Origin: an uncultured Oscillibacter sp.
GTDB lineage: Bacteria; Bacillota; Clostridia; Oscillospirales; Oscillospiraceae
DNA length: 64,000 nt
Direction of reading: 5' to 3'
Assembly: GCA_910583695.1 (NCBI GenBank)
Contig: CAJTZL010000004.1
Location: forward strand, 26,336-90,335
The translations under genes and the position numbers were made by a program. How positions within the stretch are numbered: the first letter of the stretch is position 1; the number at the start of each line of letters is the position of its first letter. Shown here in pieces: positions 1 through 8,818 of this stretch. Under the pieces are notes generated by a model, which worked only from the letters and a program-made list of their open reading frames with translations, ran no database searches and had not been told where the DNA came from.

Positions 1-779
1 AGAATGGCGTCTCTGGGGCAGACCTTGGTGCAGAGCTTGCAGCCCACGCACTTGTCATAGTCGATGACCGCCACCCCGTTTTCCACATGGATGGCGTCTT
101 TTTTGCACTCCTTCTGGCACAGGCCGCAGCCGATGCAGGAGGTGGAGCAGACGCTCATGGCGGCTTTGCCCTTGTCCTGGTTGGCACAGCCCACGTGGAC
201 CTTCTTGGACACGGGGACGGAGGTGATCAGGTGCCGGGGGCAGGCGGCGGCGCAGGCCATGCAGGCGGTGCACTTGTCCGGGTCCACCACGGCGGTGCCG
301 CCGGGGCCGATAGACATGGCGCCGAACTGGCACGCGGCCACGCAGGAGCCGAAGCCCAGGCAGCCGAAGGCGCACTCCAGGGGGCCGCCCGCGACCTTTG
401 TCGCGGAGATGCAGTCCTTGACGCCCACATAGTCAAAGCGCTTTTTCGCGTTGACGCCGCCGGTGCAGCGGACGAAAGCCACCTGCCGCTCCCCGGTGGG
501 AGCCTCCATGCCCATGATCTTGGCAATGGCGGCGGCATTTTCCGCCCCGGCGGGGGCGCAGGCGGTGACGGGGGCCTCCCCCGCCAGGATGGCGGCGGCA
601 CAGCCGCCGCAGCCGGGATAGCCGCAGCCGCCGCAGTTGGCGCCGGCCAGCAGGCCCAGAATCGCTTCCTCACGGGGGTCCTTCTTCACCTCGAAAATCT
701 TGGAGGCCACGGCCAGGACCAGACCGAAGATCGCGCCTAAGACACCCAGGACAGCGACCGCAAATACAACATTCATCAT
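1..779 (-). CDS. rnfB: Rnf complex subunit B (ferredoxin-type), C-terminus off the window
   Basis: RnfB is the iron-sulfur subunit of the membrane-bound ferredoxin:NAD+ oxidoreductase; it takes electrons from reduced ferredoxin. The reading frame opens with a single hydrophobic anchor (MNVVFAVAVLGVLGAIFG), followed by a Cys-rich 4Fe-4S cluster domain (CGGCGYPGCGG near residues 45-55) and then several ferredoxin CxxCxxC...CP motifs (for example CTACMACAAACP and CIGCGLCQKECK). Two tandem ATGs lie at 779 and 776; a GGAGG at 790-794 sits 10 bases before the first, so that one is chosen. It is the last gene visible of a minus-strand rnfCDGEAB operon and starts 17 bp after rnfA. The gene runs off the left edge still in frame, inside a further ferredoxin motif. 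Confidence 0.95.
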   Translation of the reverse strand, partial: MMNVVFAVAVLGVLGAIFGLVLAVASKIFEVKKDPREEAILGLLAGANCGGCGYPGCGGCAAAILAGEAPVTACAPAGAENAAAIAKIMGMEAPTGERQVAFVRCTGGVNAKKRFDYVGVKDCISATKVAGGPLECAFGCLGFGSCVAACQFGAMSIGPGGTAVVDPDKCTACMACAAACPRHLITSVPVSKKVHVGCANQDKGKAAMSVCSTSCIGCGLCQKECKKDAIHVENGVAVIDYDKCVGCKLCTKVCPRDAI

Positions 780-795
780 TACTCAGCCGCCTCCC

Positions 796-1386
796 TTACC
801 AAATTACCAAGCCGGAGAAGCCCATGAACGCCAGGGCCATGAGACCGGCAGTGACCAGCGCGATGGGGAAACCCTCGAAGCTCTTGGGATACTCGGCGAA
901 GACCAGCCGCTCCCGGATGCTGGCAAAGAGCACGATGGCAACCAGGAAGCCGATGCCGCCGGTGATGCCGTAGACCACGGACTCGATGAAGTTGTAGCTC
1001 TCCTGGATGTTCAGCAGGGCCACGCCCAGCACCGCGCAGTTGGTGGTGATCAGGGGCAGGTACACGCCCAGGGCCGTGTACAGGGAGGGCATGGACTTCT
1101 GAAGGAACATCTCGATGAATTGCACCAGAGACGCGATGACCAGAATGAAGGCCACGGTCTGCATGTACTTCAGATCCAGGGGTACCAGGATGAAGTTGTA
1201 CACCGCCCAGGTGATGGCGGAGGCCAGGCCCATGACGAAGGTCACGGCGAAGCCCATGCCCACGGCGGTGTCCACCTTCTTGGACACGCCCAGGAAGGGG
1301 CAAATGCCCAGGAACTGGGAGAAGATGAAGTTATTCGCCAGAATGGCGGCCAGCGTAATCGCCAGGAGTTTTGAAATCTGATCCAT
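796..1386 (-). CDS. rnfA: Rnf complex membrane subunit A
   Basis: Integral membrane subunit of the Rnf complex, which couples electron flow from ferredoxin to NAD+ to Na+ or H+ export. The 196-residue product is almost wholly hydrophobic, with about six membrane segments, the usual family size. Family hallmarks are visible: NNFIFSQFLGICPFLGVSKK near residues 18-37 and LITTNCAVLGVAL in the middle. These two half-repeats each carry a conserved Cys that in the family helps hold a membrane-embedded iron-sulfur cluster between RnfA and RnfE. The ATG directly abuts the TAA stop of rnfE (TAAATG), so translation is probably coupled. Confidence 0.96.
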   Translation of the reverse strand: MDQISKLLAITLAAILANNFIFSQFLGICPFLGVSKKVDTAVGMGFAVTFVMGLASAITWAVYNFILVPLDLKYMQTVAFILVIASLVQFIEMFLQKSMPSLYTALGVYLPLITTNCAVLGVALLNIQESYNFIESVVYGITGGIGFLVAIVLFASIRERLVFAEYPKSFEGFPIALVTAGLMALAFMGFSGLVIW

Positions 1387-1986
1387 TTACTTGCCCTCCT
1401 TACTCTTGGACAGCGCCCACTGCATGGCGGCAATCAGGCAGCCCAGCACCAGGAAGCCGCCCACGGGCAGCGTCAGAATGCCGATGGGGAACTGCTCCGG
1501 AATGATGCGGAAGCCCGCCAGGGTCCCCGCGCCCAGCAGCTCCCGGATGAAGCACATCGCCAGCAGAACGGCGGTGTAGCCCAGGCCCTGGAAGATGCCG
1601 TCGAAAAAGGACGCGCCGATGCCGTTCTTATAGGAGAAGGACTCCGCCCGGCCCAGGATGATACAGTTCACCACGATCAGCGGAATGAACACGCCCAGGG
1701 AGGCGGCAATGGACTCAAAGAAGGCCTGCAGCAGCAAATCCACGCAGGTGACAAAGCCCGCGATGACCACGATGAACATGGCAATGCGGATTTTGTCGGG
1801 GACGATCTTCCGGATGGCGGAGATAACCACGTTGGCCGCCGTCAGGATGATGAGCACGGACACGCCCATGCCCAGGCCGTTCATGATGGAGGTGGTGATG
1901 GCCATGGTGGAGCACAGGCCCAGCATCTGCACCAGAACGGGGTTTTGGGTCAGCAGACCCTCTTTCAACTGTTTTCCGATATTCAT
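1387..1986 (-). CDS. rnfE: Rnf complex membrane subunit E
   Basis: Paralogue of RnfA with inverted topology and partner in the membrane core of the Rnf complex. The product is 199 residues with about six hydrophobic segments; the N-terminal motif TQNPVLVQMLGLCSTMAIT and the central PLIVVNCIILGRAESF carry the two family Cys residues thought to ligate the shared cluster with RnfA. A G-rich stretch (GAGTLAGFRIIP) lies in the C-terminal third as in relatives. It begins 18 bp after rnfG ends, with a purine-rich ribosome site (AAAGGGGGAGC) just upstream, and its stop abuts the start of rnfA. Confidence 0.96.
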   Translation of the reverse strand: MNIGKQLKEGLLTQNPVLVQMLGLCSTMAITTSIMNGLGMGVSVLIILTAANVVISAIRKIVPDKIRIAMFIVVIAGFVTCVDLLLQAFFESIAASLGVFIPLIVVNCIILGRAESFSYKNGIGASFFDGIFQGLGYTAVLLAMCFIRELLGAGTLAGFRIIPEQFPIGILTLPVGGFLVLGCLIAAMQWALSKSKEGK

Positions 1987-2004
1987 GTGTCAGCTCCCCC
2001 TTTC

Positions 2005-2625
2005 TCAGCCCATCACGCCGGCCACAGCCAGCGCGGCGTTGACGCCGTTGGTCACGCCCCGGGTGGAGACCGTGGCGCCGGAGATGGCATCCACATTGGC
2101 CCCCACGGTCAGGACGCCGTCGGCGGCGCTCTTGCCCTCGAACTGGCTCAGGACACCCACGCCGGAAGCGGTGGGCATGTTGGTCATGACCTTGGAGCCG
2201 ATGCCCGCGGTTTCCGCGTTTTTGACAATGGACACGCCGGTGACGGTTCCCTCGCCGTCCACGCCCACCATCATTTCAATCTTGCCCTGGGAGCCGCTGG
2301 CCACCACCTTGATGGCATAGCCCGCACCGGCACCGCCCACCTGGGCCTCATACACGGAGTCCAGGGCGACGCTTCCGGCGGCGGCGGTCATCTCGTCGGT
2401 GAGGGGCAGTTCATCGGAGAAGGTGGTGTTGTCCGGGTCCGCCACAACGGCTTTCATAGCCGCCACGGTGTTTGCCCTGTTGATGTCGTCGATTTTTTCT
2501 TCCGTAACGGCGTTGACGCCACCCAGCGCCGCAGCCACCACGCAGCAGGTGACAAACAGCGTCACAGTCAGTTTGATGATATATGCGGGGTCCATCTGGA
2601 CGGTTTCCTTGCTCTTGGTGCTCAT
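2005..2625 (-). CDS. rnfG: Rnf complex FMN-carrying subunit G
   Basis: RnfG carries a covalently bound FMN on the extracytoplasmic side of the Rnf complex. The 206-residue protein has one N-terminal membrane helix (about residues 15-40), then an FMN-binding domain ending in the motif SGAT at residues 182-185; Thr185 is the expected phosphoester-linked flavin site (family knowledge). The ATG overlaps the TGA of rnfD by four bases (ATGA), indicating translational coupling. Length and domain order are normal for clostridial RnfG. Confidence 0.95.
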   Translation of the reverse strand: MSTKSKETVQMDPAYIIKLTVTLFVTCCVVAAALGGVNAVTEEKIDDINRANTVAAMKAVVADPDNTTFSDELPLTDEMTAAAGSVALDSVYEAQVGGAGAGYAIKVVASGSQGKIEMMVGVDGEGTVTGVSIVKNAETAGIGSKVMTNMPTASGVGVLSQFEGKSAADGVLTVGANVDAISGATVSTRGVTNGVNAALAVAGVMG

Positions 2626-3662
2626 TTCGCGGCCCCCTCCTTCTTATCGGATTTCACAACGCCGAAGCGCACGGGCTTGGTGTACTTGTCGATGAAGGGC
2701 ACAAACAGGTTCATGACCATGATGGAGTAGCACACGCCCTCGTTATAGGAGCCGAAGTAGCGGATCAGCACGGTGAAGAGGCCGCAGCCCACGCCGAAGA
2801 TCAACTGGCCCTTTTTGGTGACGGGAGATGTGGCGTAGTCGGTGGCCATGAAGAACGCGCCCAGCATGAGGCCGCCGCCGAAGATGCTGTACAGCATCCA
2901 GTCCAGGCTGCTCCCGGCCTTGGGGAACAGGAAGGTGAGGACGGCCACGGTGCCGATGTACGCCACGGGAGTCTGCCAGTTGATGACCTTCCGCCAGATG
3001 AGATACACGCCGCCGATGATGAGCATCAGGGCGGAGACCTCGCCCAGGGAGCCGCCGATCTGGCCCAGGAACATCTCCTTCACGCCGTATGTACCGGTGA
3101 GAGTCCCGAAGCTCTCCGCCAGGGCAGCGGGGTCGGTGCCCTTCATGTAGCTGAGGGGCGTGGCGGCGGTGACAATGTCCACGTTGGAGCCAAAGAGGGC
3201 CGCCTTGTTCTGGGCGGGGTCCACCCAGGTGGTCATGGACCCGGCGTAGCTGGCCAGCAGCACGGCCCGGCCCGCCAGGGCGGGGTTCACAAAGTTCTTG
3301 CCGATGCCGCCGAAGAGCTGCTTGACCAGGATGATGGCAAAGGCGTCGCCGATGAGAATCATCCAGTAGGGAATCTGCACGGGGCTGACGAAGGCCAGCA
3401 GCATGCCGGTGACGACAGCGGAGAGGTCCTGGAAGGACTGGGGCTTCTTCATGATCTTGCGGTACAGCCATTCGAAGAACACGCACCCGGCCACGGAAAC
3501 CAGGGTCAGCGTCAGGGCCCGGAGGCCGAAGTTGAAGCAGGCGTAAGCCAGGGCGGGCAGCATGGCGATGATGACGTCCTTCATGATGCCCTGGGTGGTC
3601 TCGCTTCCGCGGATATGGGGCGAGGAGGTGGCGATCAGCTTGAGATTCTTATAGTCCGTCAT
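2622..3662 (-). CDS. rnfD: Rnf complex membrane subunit D
   Basis: Polytopic membrane subunit of Rnf that carries a second covalent FMN. The 346-residue product starts MTDYKNLKLI; an in-frame ATG 46 codons upstream is rejected because it lies inside rnfC and has no ribosome site. Around nine hydrophobic segments are seen. The motif TAATPL at residues 165-170 matches the flavin-threonine site of the NqrB/RnfD family, with Thr168 the likely attachment point. Other family stretches are KNFVNPALAGRAVLL (residues 122-136) and FMATDYATSP. The gene overlaps rnfC upstream and rnfG downstream by ATGA junctions. Confidence 0.95.
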   Translation of the reverse strand: MTDYKNLKLIATSSPHIRGSETTQGIMKDVIIAMLPALAYACFNFGLRALTLTLVSVAGCVFFEWLYRKIMKKPQSFQDLSAVVTGMLLAFVSPVQIPYWMILIGDAFAIILVKQLFGGIGKNFVNPALAGRAVLLASYAGSMTTWVDPAQNKAALFGSNVDIVTAATPLSYMKGTDPAALAESFGTLTGTYGVKEMFLGQIGGSLGEVSALMLIIGGVYLIWRKVINWQTPVAYIGTVAVLTFLFPKAGSSLDWMLYSIFGGGLMLGAFFMATDYATSPVTKKGQLIFGVGCGLFTVLIRYFGSYNEGVCYSIMVMNLFVPFIDKYTKPVRFGVVKSDKKEGAAK

Positions 3663-5017
3663 TTGTTGACAACCTCCTTTTTCGCCTCTTCGGCGGCTTT
3701 CTTGGCCTTGGCCGCAGCGTCCTTGACCAGCTGCTTGCCGGTCTTGAACATGTGGGTCAGGTGGAGCCGGGCAGGGCAGGTGTAGGCGCAGGCGCCGCAC
3801 TCCATGCAGTCCATGATATGGGCGTCGTTCAATTCGTCAACCAAGCCCTTGGAGGCATACTGGTACAGGAACAGGGGCTCCAGGTGCATGGGGCACACGC
3901 CCACGCACTTGCCGCAGCGGATGCACTGGGGATGCTCCACGGTCTGCTCTTCCTTCTCGCAGAAGGCCAGCATGCAGCCCGTGCCCTTGGCCACGGGGAT
4001 GTCGGCGGTGTACTGGGCCATGCCCATCATGGGGCCGCCGGCGATGAGCTTGTAGGTGCCGTCCTTCAGCCCGCCGCAGAAGTCGAAGAGCAGAGAGACG
4101 GGGGTACCGATGGGGCACTCGATATTCTTGGGCTCCACCACGCCGGAGCCGGAGACCGTCACCACCTTTTTCACCACAGGCATTCCCGTGGTAATCGCTT
4201 TGAAGATGGCGCAGGTGGTATTGATATTGAAGACCGCGCATCCGATGTTGCTGGGAAGCCCTCCCGGGGGCACCTGCTTGCCGGTGATGGCCTGGCAGAG
4301 CTGCTTCTCACCGCCCTGAGGGTAGCGGCAGCGGAGACCCTCCACCACCACGGGGGCGTGCTTTTCCGCAATGGTCTTGTTCAGTTGGTCAATGCCGTTT
4401 TGTTTGTTGACCTCCACGCCGATGACGACCTTTTCCACGCCGAACATTTTGGCAAGGTAGGTCGCGCCGCCGATGACCTCCTCGGAGCGCTCCAGCATGG
4501 CCCGGTGGTCGCCGGTGATGTAGGGTTCGCACTCCGCGCCGTTGATGATCACCGTGTCCACTTTTCCCACGCCGCCGGAAATTTTCACGTGGGTGGGGAA
4601 GGTGGCGCCGCCCATGCCGACGATACCGGCGTTTTTCACGATTTCCACCATCTCGTCCACGCTAAGGGCGTCCGGGTTCGCGGGGGCCTGGATCTCCTCG
4701 CTGACCTCGTCCCGGCCGTCGTTGTCAATAATCACGGACAGGATGTTTCCGCCCATGGAATAGGGCCGGGGCTCCACCGCCTTGACGGTGCCGGAAACAC
4801 TGGCGTGAATAGGGGCGCCGAGACCGCGGAACTCGCCGATCTTCTGGCCCACCTTCACATGGTCGCCGGCCTTCACCAGGGGGGTGCATGGCGCGCCGAA
4901 ATGCTGGGACATGGGAATGACCACCTGTGCCGGTGCGGGCAGCTGTTCGATGGCCTTTTCATTGGTCGCGGCTTTCATGTCGTGGGGATGAACGCCGCCG
5001 AAGAACGCTTGTGCCAT
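3659..5017 (-). CDS. rnfC: Rnf complex NADH-binding subunit C
   Basis: Peripheral subunit that reduces NAD+ using electrons passed through the Rnf complex. The 452-residue protein has an N-terminal barrel-sandwich region, an NADH/FMN-binding Rossmann-like part with GMGGATFP at residues 134-141, an SLBB-type segment, and two 4Fe-4S ferredoxin motifs, CIRCGKCVGVCP (365-376) and CMECGACAYTCP (404-415). The tail is Lys/Ala-rich and shorter than the repeats seen in proteobacterial RnfC. It is the first gene of the operon, with a GAGGTG ribosome site six bases before ATG and a strong promoter about 110 bp upstream. Confidence 0.96.
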   Translation of the reverse strand: MAQAFFGGVHPHDMKAATNEKAIEQLPAPAQVVIPMSQHFGAPCTPLVKAGDHVKVGQKIGEFRGLGAPIHASVSGTVKAVEPRPYSMGGNILSVIIDNDGRDEVSEEIQAPANPDALSVDEMVEIVKNAGIVGMGGATFPTHVKISGGVGKVDTVIINGAECEPYITGDHRAMLERSEEVIGGATYLAKMFGVEKVVIGVEVNKQNGIDQLNKTIAEKHAPVVVEGLRCRYPQGGEKQLCQAITGKQVPPGGLPSNIGCAVFNINTTCAIFKAITTGMPVVKKVVTVSGSGVVEPKNIECPIGTPVSLLFDFCGGLKDGTYKLIAGGPMMGMAQYTADIPVAKGTGCMLAFCEKEEQTVEHPQCIRCGKCVGVCPMHLEPLFLYQYASKGLVDELNDAHIMDCMECGACAYTCPARLHLTHMFKTGKQLVKDAAAKAKKAAEEAKKEVVNK

Positions 5018-5128
5018 TATTTCACCTCATCATTTTTTACTCCTGACAGCGGCCCGGGCGCGGAGGTCAGGACCACCCGCCGTCGGGACGGCTGACCTGC
5101 CTGGACAGACTATCACATACTTCCTGAC

Positions 5129-5157
5129 ATTGTACACCATGCTTCTAAAAATGTCCA
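5129..5157 (-). promoter_or_regulatory. Promoter of the rnf operon
   Basis: On the minus strand TGGACA (5152-5157) and TACAAT (5129-5134) are separated by exactly 17 bp, a near-consensus sigma-A promoter. Transcription would start near 5122 and leave a leader of about 105 nt before rnfC. The leader contains a small GC-rich stem (AGGTCAG at 5064-5070 pairing with 5092-5098) whose role is unknown. Confidence 0.75.
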
Positions 5158-5247
5158 GTCTGTGAACTGCTTTTTTTCTGGGAATTTTACCTTTTCTTGC
5201 GCTGTCTTAACGGTTCCGGACACTTCCCCTCCCCTTCCCCCGGGGAG

Positions 5248-5281
5248 AAAAACCGCCCTTCCGGCAAACGGAAGGGCGGTT
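5248..5281 (-). terminator. Intrinsic terminator after the racemase-like gene
   Basis: A perfect 13-bp stem (5251-5263 with 5269-5281) and 5-base loop are followed on the minus strand by TTTTT (5252-5248). It ends transcription coming from 5323-5967 and shields the rnf promoter. Confidence 0.85.
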
Positions 5282-5322
5282 CGCAGCGGATTTGACACGG
5301 GATTTTTACCCCGGCGGGCCGG

Positions 5323-5967
5323 TCAATTCCCAAGGGCCAGCTCCGCCAGCCGCTCCGCCGGATCCAGCACCGGCAGGGATGTCCGGGCCTGGAGGGCCTC
5401 CTTCACATAGGGGAAGTGCGTACAGCCCAGCACCACCGCCTCCGCGCCGCTGTCCTCGAAGAAGCGGAGGAGGTGCTCCAGGCCGCAGTCCTTCAGCAGC
5501 TTCTCCGGCGGCGTGCCCGCCTCCACGCCCTGGACCAGCGCCAGATCGGCCGCCCCCAGGACCAGAATTTCCGGGGAGGCATTCACCATAGCCCGCTCCA
5601 CCCCGGCGGCTCCCTGGCAGTTGGCGGCCAGAACCCCCACCCGGCGGTACTTCCCGGCAATCTCCCCGTACACGTCCATGGGCGTCCATGCCCGAAGGCC
5701 CCGGGCCGCCCCCAGGGCGCGGGCGTCGATGCTGGCGCTGAGGGAGTTGCAGTACACCAGCACCCGGTCCAGGCCCCGGGCCTTGATTTGATCTAAAATG
5801 GCCCCCACGGCGGCCTCCCGGGCGGACCGGGAGCCCACCTGGAAGGCGGTCTGCTCCTCCGGAGTCCGGGAGACGGGGAAGCCCAGGGCCTCCGCCCCCC
5901 TGCGGTTTATCAGGTCCACACCCATTTGGGTGTCCACCGGGGTCCCGGCGACGACGGCAATTGTCAT
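5323..5967 (-). CDS. Aspartate/glutamate racemase family protein
   Basis: A 214-residue member of the Asp/Glu racemase fold, cofactor-independent enzymes that use two cysteines to move a proton at C-alpha. The first Cys lies in LVYCNSLSAS (about residue 92) and the second in VVLGCTHFPY (about residue 187), the usual pair. The N-terminus MTIAVVAGTPVDTQMG replaces the DSGxGG motif of true MurI glutamate racemases, so it is probably a different racemase or a ligand-specific relative rather than MurI. An upstream in-frame ATG is rejected because GGAG lies nine bases before the ATG at 5967. A terminator follows. Substrate is not determinable from sequence. Confidence 0.75.
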   Translation of the reverse strand: MTIAVVAGTPVDTQMGVDLINRRGAEALGFPVSRTPEEQTAFQVGSRSAREAAVGAILDQIKARGLDRVLVYCNSLSASIDARALGAARGLRAWTPMDVYGEIAGKYRRVGVLAANCQGAAGVERAMVNASPEILVLGAADLALVQGVEAGTPPEKLLKDCGLEHLLRFFEDSGAEAVVLGCTHFPYVKEALQARTSLPVLDPAERLAELALGN

Positions 5968-6011
5968 AGGTCTGTTCTCCTTCTTAGTCCTCATAAATGT
6001 GTTTCCCGGCA

Positions 6012-6926
6012 TTACAATCCCCCGCTTTCCGCCAGATACCGGGCGCAGAAATCCCAGAACAGCCATGACAGCGCCTGGAGGTTATACTGGCGGCAAAGCC
6101 CATAGGCCTCTTCAAAAGGCTCGTTCAAAATGGCATCAAACTGCAAAATGGGGTCGAAGCACATGGACAGGTGCTCCTGCCGGGTCTGGTCGCTGTAGAT
6201 TCTCCGGCTGATCCGCTCCTCACGGCTCCAGAACCTGGACAGATAGCAAATCAACTGTGCGGCGGCCTCCTGTTCGCCGGGAGCGGCGGCAAACCGGAAA
6301 GGGTCCATGGCCCGCACCTCCCCGGCAAGGGCCCCGGCCCATTCCGGCTGTTTGAGGAAGCCATACCGGAGCTGGAGGGCGTAGAGGGTGTACACCGCGT
6401 CCATGTGCTCCCGGATCACCCAGCCCCCGGGGGGATTCAGGGCGATGACCTCCCGGTCCTTCTCCGGAGAGGCGTAGGCCTTCCGGCCCGCGCCGGCATA
6501 GCGGTTCAAATAGGCGTCCAGCAGGCGGTTGTCCGCCGCGTCCACCAGAAAGCCCCGGAGGAAGATTATGCCGTCTCCGCGAAACAGCGGCGCACCGGAA
6601 ACGCGCTCCGCCAGGGAATACCGCTTCTCCCTGAAGTTCCCCTTCCGGGTGCGGTAAAAGACGTAATCCATGATTTGCTTCACCTCGGGGTTCGCCCCAA
6701 AAAAATGCAGCTCATTGTCGGTGAAGCGGTTGTATTTCAATAGGCAGACCGCCAGGGATTGGGAATAGCTCAGGGCATCCCGCTTTTCCGCGCCGTTGAC
6801 CTGGTCCCGGATTTTTTCCGCAATGTAAGCATCCACCCGGTCCTTCTCCAGCCGAATTTCCGGAGCACTGCCATAGCTCCGCAGATTCGGCGAGAAGCCC
6901 GCCACATCCTCAATTCGGAACAGCAC
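6012..6926 (-). CDS. Hypothetical protein, 304 aa, no recognised domain
   Basis: I do not recognise this protein. It is soluble (no signal peptide or membrane segment), rich in aromatic and charged residues, with a Trp/Phe-rich C-terminus (LSWLFWDFCARYLAE). Start is GTG at 6926, eight bases after a GGGGGG ribosome site. It has its own promoter (6959-6988) and lies 44 bp upstream of the racemase-like gene on the same strand, so the two may form one transcript ending at the terminator at 5248-5281. The protein looks intact, with typical high-GC codon use. Confidence 0.7.
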   Translation of the reverse strand: MLFRIEDVAGFSPNLRSYGSAPEIRLEKDRVDAYIAEKIRDQVNGAEKRDALSYSQSLAVCLLKYNRFTDNELHFFGANPEVKQIMDYVFYRTRKGNFREKRYSLAERVSGAPLFRGDGIIFLRGFLVDAADNRLLDAYLNRYAGAGRKAYASPEKDREVIALNPPGGWVIREHMDAVYTLYALQLRYGFLKQPEWAGALAGEVRAMDPFRFAAAPGEQEAAAQLICYLSRFWSREERISRRIYSDQTRQEHLSMCFDPILQFDAILNEPFEEAYGLCRQYNLQALSWLFWDFCARYLAESGGL

Positions 6927-6958
6927 CGTTTGTCCCCCCTTCCGGCCATATTTACCAT

Positions 6959-6988
6959 TTTATAAAGTTTACCACAATTTCCCGGCAA
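6959..6988 (-). promoter_or_regulatory. Promoter for the 304-aa protein gene
   Basis: Minus strand TTGCCG (6983-6988), 18-bp spacer, TATAAA (6959-6964), about 33 bp before the GTG start. Confidence 0.55.
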
Positions 6989-7129
6989 ATTCAACCCGCC
7001 CCGCGGGAACCTCCCGCTGCGCATTTTATGCCGGAGCCATGCGGCGCAGGGGTGAAAGCGCCGGGCCCTCCCCTTTTTGTCCTACCCGCCCCGCCCTGTC
7101 CATATAGTGTAGGACGGAGGTGTGTTGTT

Positions 7130-8656
7130 TTGAAAAAAGGAAGCACCATGTTTTACGGCGCTCTGCTGCTCACCGGGGCCAATCTGGTCCTCCGGCTGGC
7201 GGGCATGAGCTTTCAGGTCTATCTCTCCGGCCGGGTGGGGGCCGCGGGGGTGGGCCTTTTGCAGCTGATTCTCTCCGTGCGGGCGCTGGCCTTCACCCTG
7301 GGCTCCGCCGGGGCCAGGACCTGCGCCCTCTACCTCTCCGCCGAGGCTCTGGGACGGCGGCGGAGCGTCCGGCCCGCCCTGTCCGGCTGTATCCGGTACT
7401 GCCTTCTCTTTGCCCTGCCCACGGCGGCGGGGCTCTGGGTCCTCACTCCCCGCATCGCCGGGGGCTGGATCGGGGACGCCGCCGGGGAGGCGGCCCTCCG
7501 GGCCTTCGCCCTGTTCCTGCCGGTGAGCTGCCTCAACGGCGTGATGACCGGCCTCTTCACCGCCGCCGGGCGGCTGCGGACCCTGGTGGCGGTGGAGTTT
7601 TGGGAGCAGGGCTGCGCCATCGCCGTCACCTTCACCCTCCTCTCCCGCTGGGCGGGCGGAGACGTGGAGCGGGCCTGCCTGTCGGTGGCTCTGGGGTCCT
7701 CCCTGGCCGGGGCGCTGTCCCTGGCGGCTCTATGGGGCCTCCGGCGGGAGGGCTCCCCCCAGGGCCGGGGGGAACGGCCCCCCTGGCGGCGGGTTTTCGG
7801 GCTGGCTCTGCCGGTGGGGCTGGCGGACGATCTCCGGGCGGGGCTGAACACGGTGGAAAACCTTATCATCCCCCGCCGCCTGGCCCTCTTCGCCGGAACC
7901 GTCAACGCCATGGCGGATTACGGCGTGCTCCACGGCATGGTCTTCCCGGTGCTGATGTTTCCCACGGCCATTCTGGCCTCCCTGGCGGACCTGCTGGTGG
8001 CGGAGTTCTCCCGCTGTTCCCAGCACCGGGGGCAGGTCCGGGTCCGGTATCTGGCCCGGCAGGGGCTCCGGGTCTCCTGGCTCTTCGGCATCTGCGCCGG
8101 AGGGGCCGTCTTCGCCGCCGCCCGGCCCCTGGGAACCCTGCTCTACCGCAGTGAGGCCGCCGGGGCCTGTCTCCGGCTCTATGCCCCTCTGGTTCCCATT
8201 CTCTACCTGGACATCGTGGTGGACGCCATGTGCAAGGGCCTGGGCCAGCAGAGCGCCAACGCCCGGTACAACCTGCTGACGAACCTGCTGGACGTGGCCC
8301 TGCTCTGGCTGCTGCTGCCCAGGTTCGGCATGGGGGGCTATTATTTCAGCTTCGCCGCCTCTCACTTGGTGAACTTCGCCCTGAGCCTCCGGCGGCTGGG
8401 CCGGTCGGCGGGCCTCCGGTTCTCCCCGGGCCCGGCGGTGAGGTCCGCCCTCTGCGGAGCCGCCGCCGCCCTGCCGGTGTTCCTCCTCCGGCCCCAGCCG
8501 GGGGCGGCGGGGGCGCTGGTCCCCATGGGGTGCTATCTGCTGGCCCTGGGCTCTTTGTGGCTTGCGTTCCGGGTGGTGGGACGGAAGGACGCGCTGTGGC
8601 TCCGAGGGCTTTTGGGGGCGGGGGGAAGACCCCGTCCGAAGATTTCACTCAGGTAG
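7130..8656 (+). CDS. SpoVB/MurJ-like lipid flippase (oligosaccharide flippase superfamily)
   Basis: A 508-residue integral membrane protein with about 14 hydrophobic segments and the N-terminal signature LKKGSTMFYGALLLTGANL typical of SpoVB-type polysaccharide or lipid flippases (MOP exporter superfamily). Such proteins move lipid-linked cell-wall precursors across the membrane, and SpoVB acts in spore cortex synthesis. The start is a TTG at 7130, eight bases after GGAGGT; the ATG at 7148 is too far from that site. It stands alone, 204 bp after the divergent 304-aa gene. In this spore-former a sporulation role is plausible but not proven by sequence; it could equally serve vegetative wall synthesis. 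Confidence 0.8.
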   Translation: MKKGSTMFYGALLLTGANLVLRLAGMSFQVYLSGRVGAAGVGLLQLILSVRALAFTLGSAGARTCALYLSAEALGRRRSVRPALSGCIRYCLLFALPTAAGLWVLTPRIAGGWIGDAAGEAALRAFALFLPVSCLNGVMTGLFTAAGRLRTLVAVEFWEQGCAIAVTFTLLSRWAGGDVERACLSVALGSSLAGALSLAALWGLRREGSPQGRGERPPWRRVFGLALPVGLADDLRAGLNTVENLIIPRRLALFAGTVNAMADYGVLHGMVFPVLMFPTAILASLADLLVAEFSRCSQHRGQVRVRYLARQGLRVSWLFGICAGGAVFAAARPLGTLLYRSEAAGACLRLYAPLVPILYLDIVVDAMCKGLGQQSANARYNLLTNLLDVALLWLLLPRFGMGGYYFSFAASHLVNFALSLRRLGRSAGLRFSPGPAVRSALCGAAAALPVFLLRPQPGAAGALVPMGCYLLALGSLWLAFRVVGRKDALWLRGLLGAGGRPRPKISLR

Positions 8657-8750
8657 CGCCCCCCGGTGCCCAAGGCGGCCCGGACAGGCGGGCAGGCCCG
8701 TACCCTTCCCCGAAATCCGCGCCGGGACATTTCCGACGGGAGTCCGGAGA

Positions 8751-8779
8751 TTGAATTTTGCCGGAATTTCTGTTATAAT
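8751..8779 (+). promoter_or_regulatory. Promoter of the KdpD/KdpE-like pair
   Basis: TTGAAT (8751-8756), 17-bp spacer, TATAAT (8774-8779), 39 bp before the sensor-kinase start. Confidence 0.75.
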
Positions 8780-8818
8780 GAAAAAATCGACTTTCCGTTA
8801 CAGAAAGGAGCTTCCGCC

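Noticed and set aside
5064..5098. Stem-loop in the rnf leader
   Set aside because: The pairing is short and interrupted, matches no riboswitch I know, and is easily formed by chance at this GC content.
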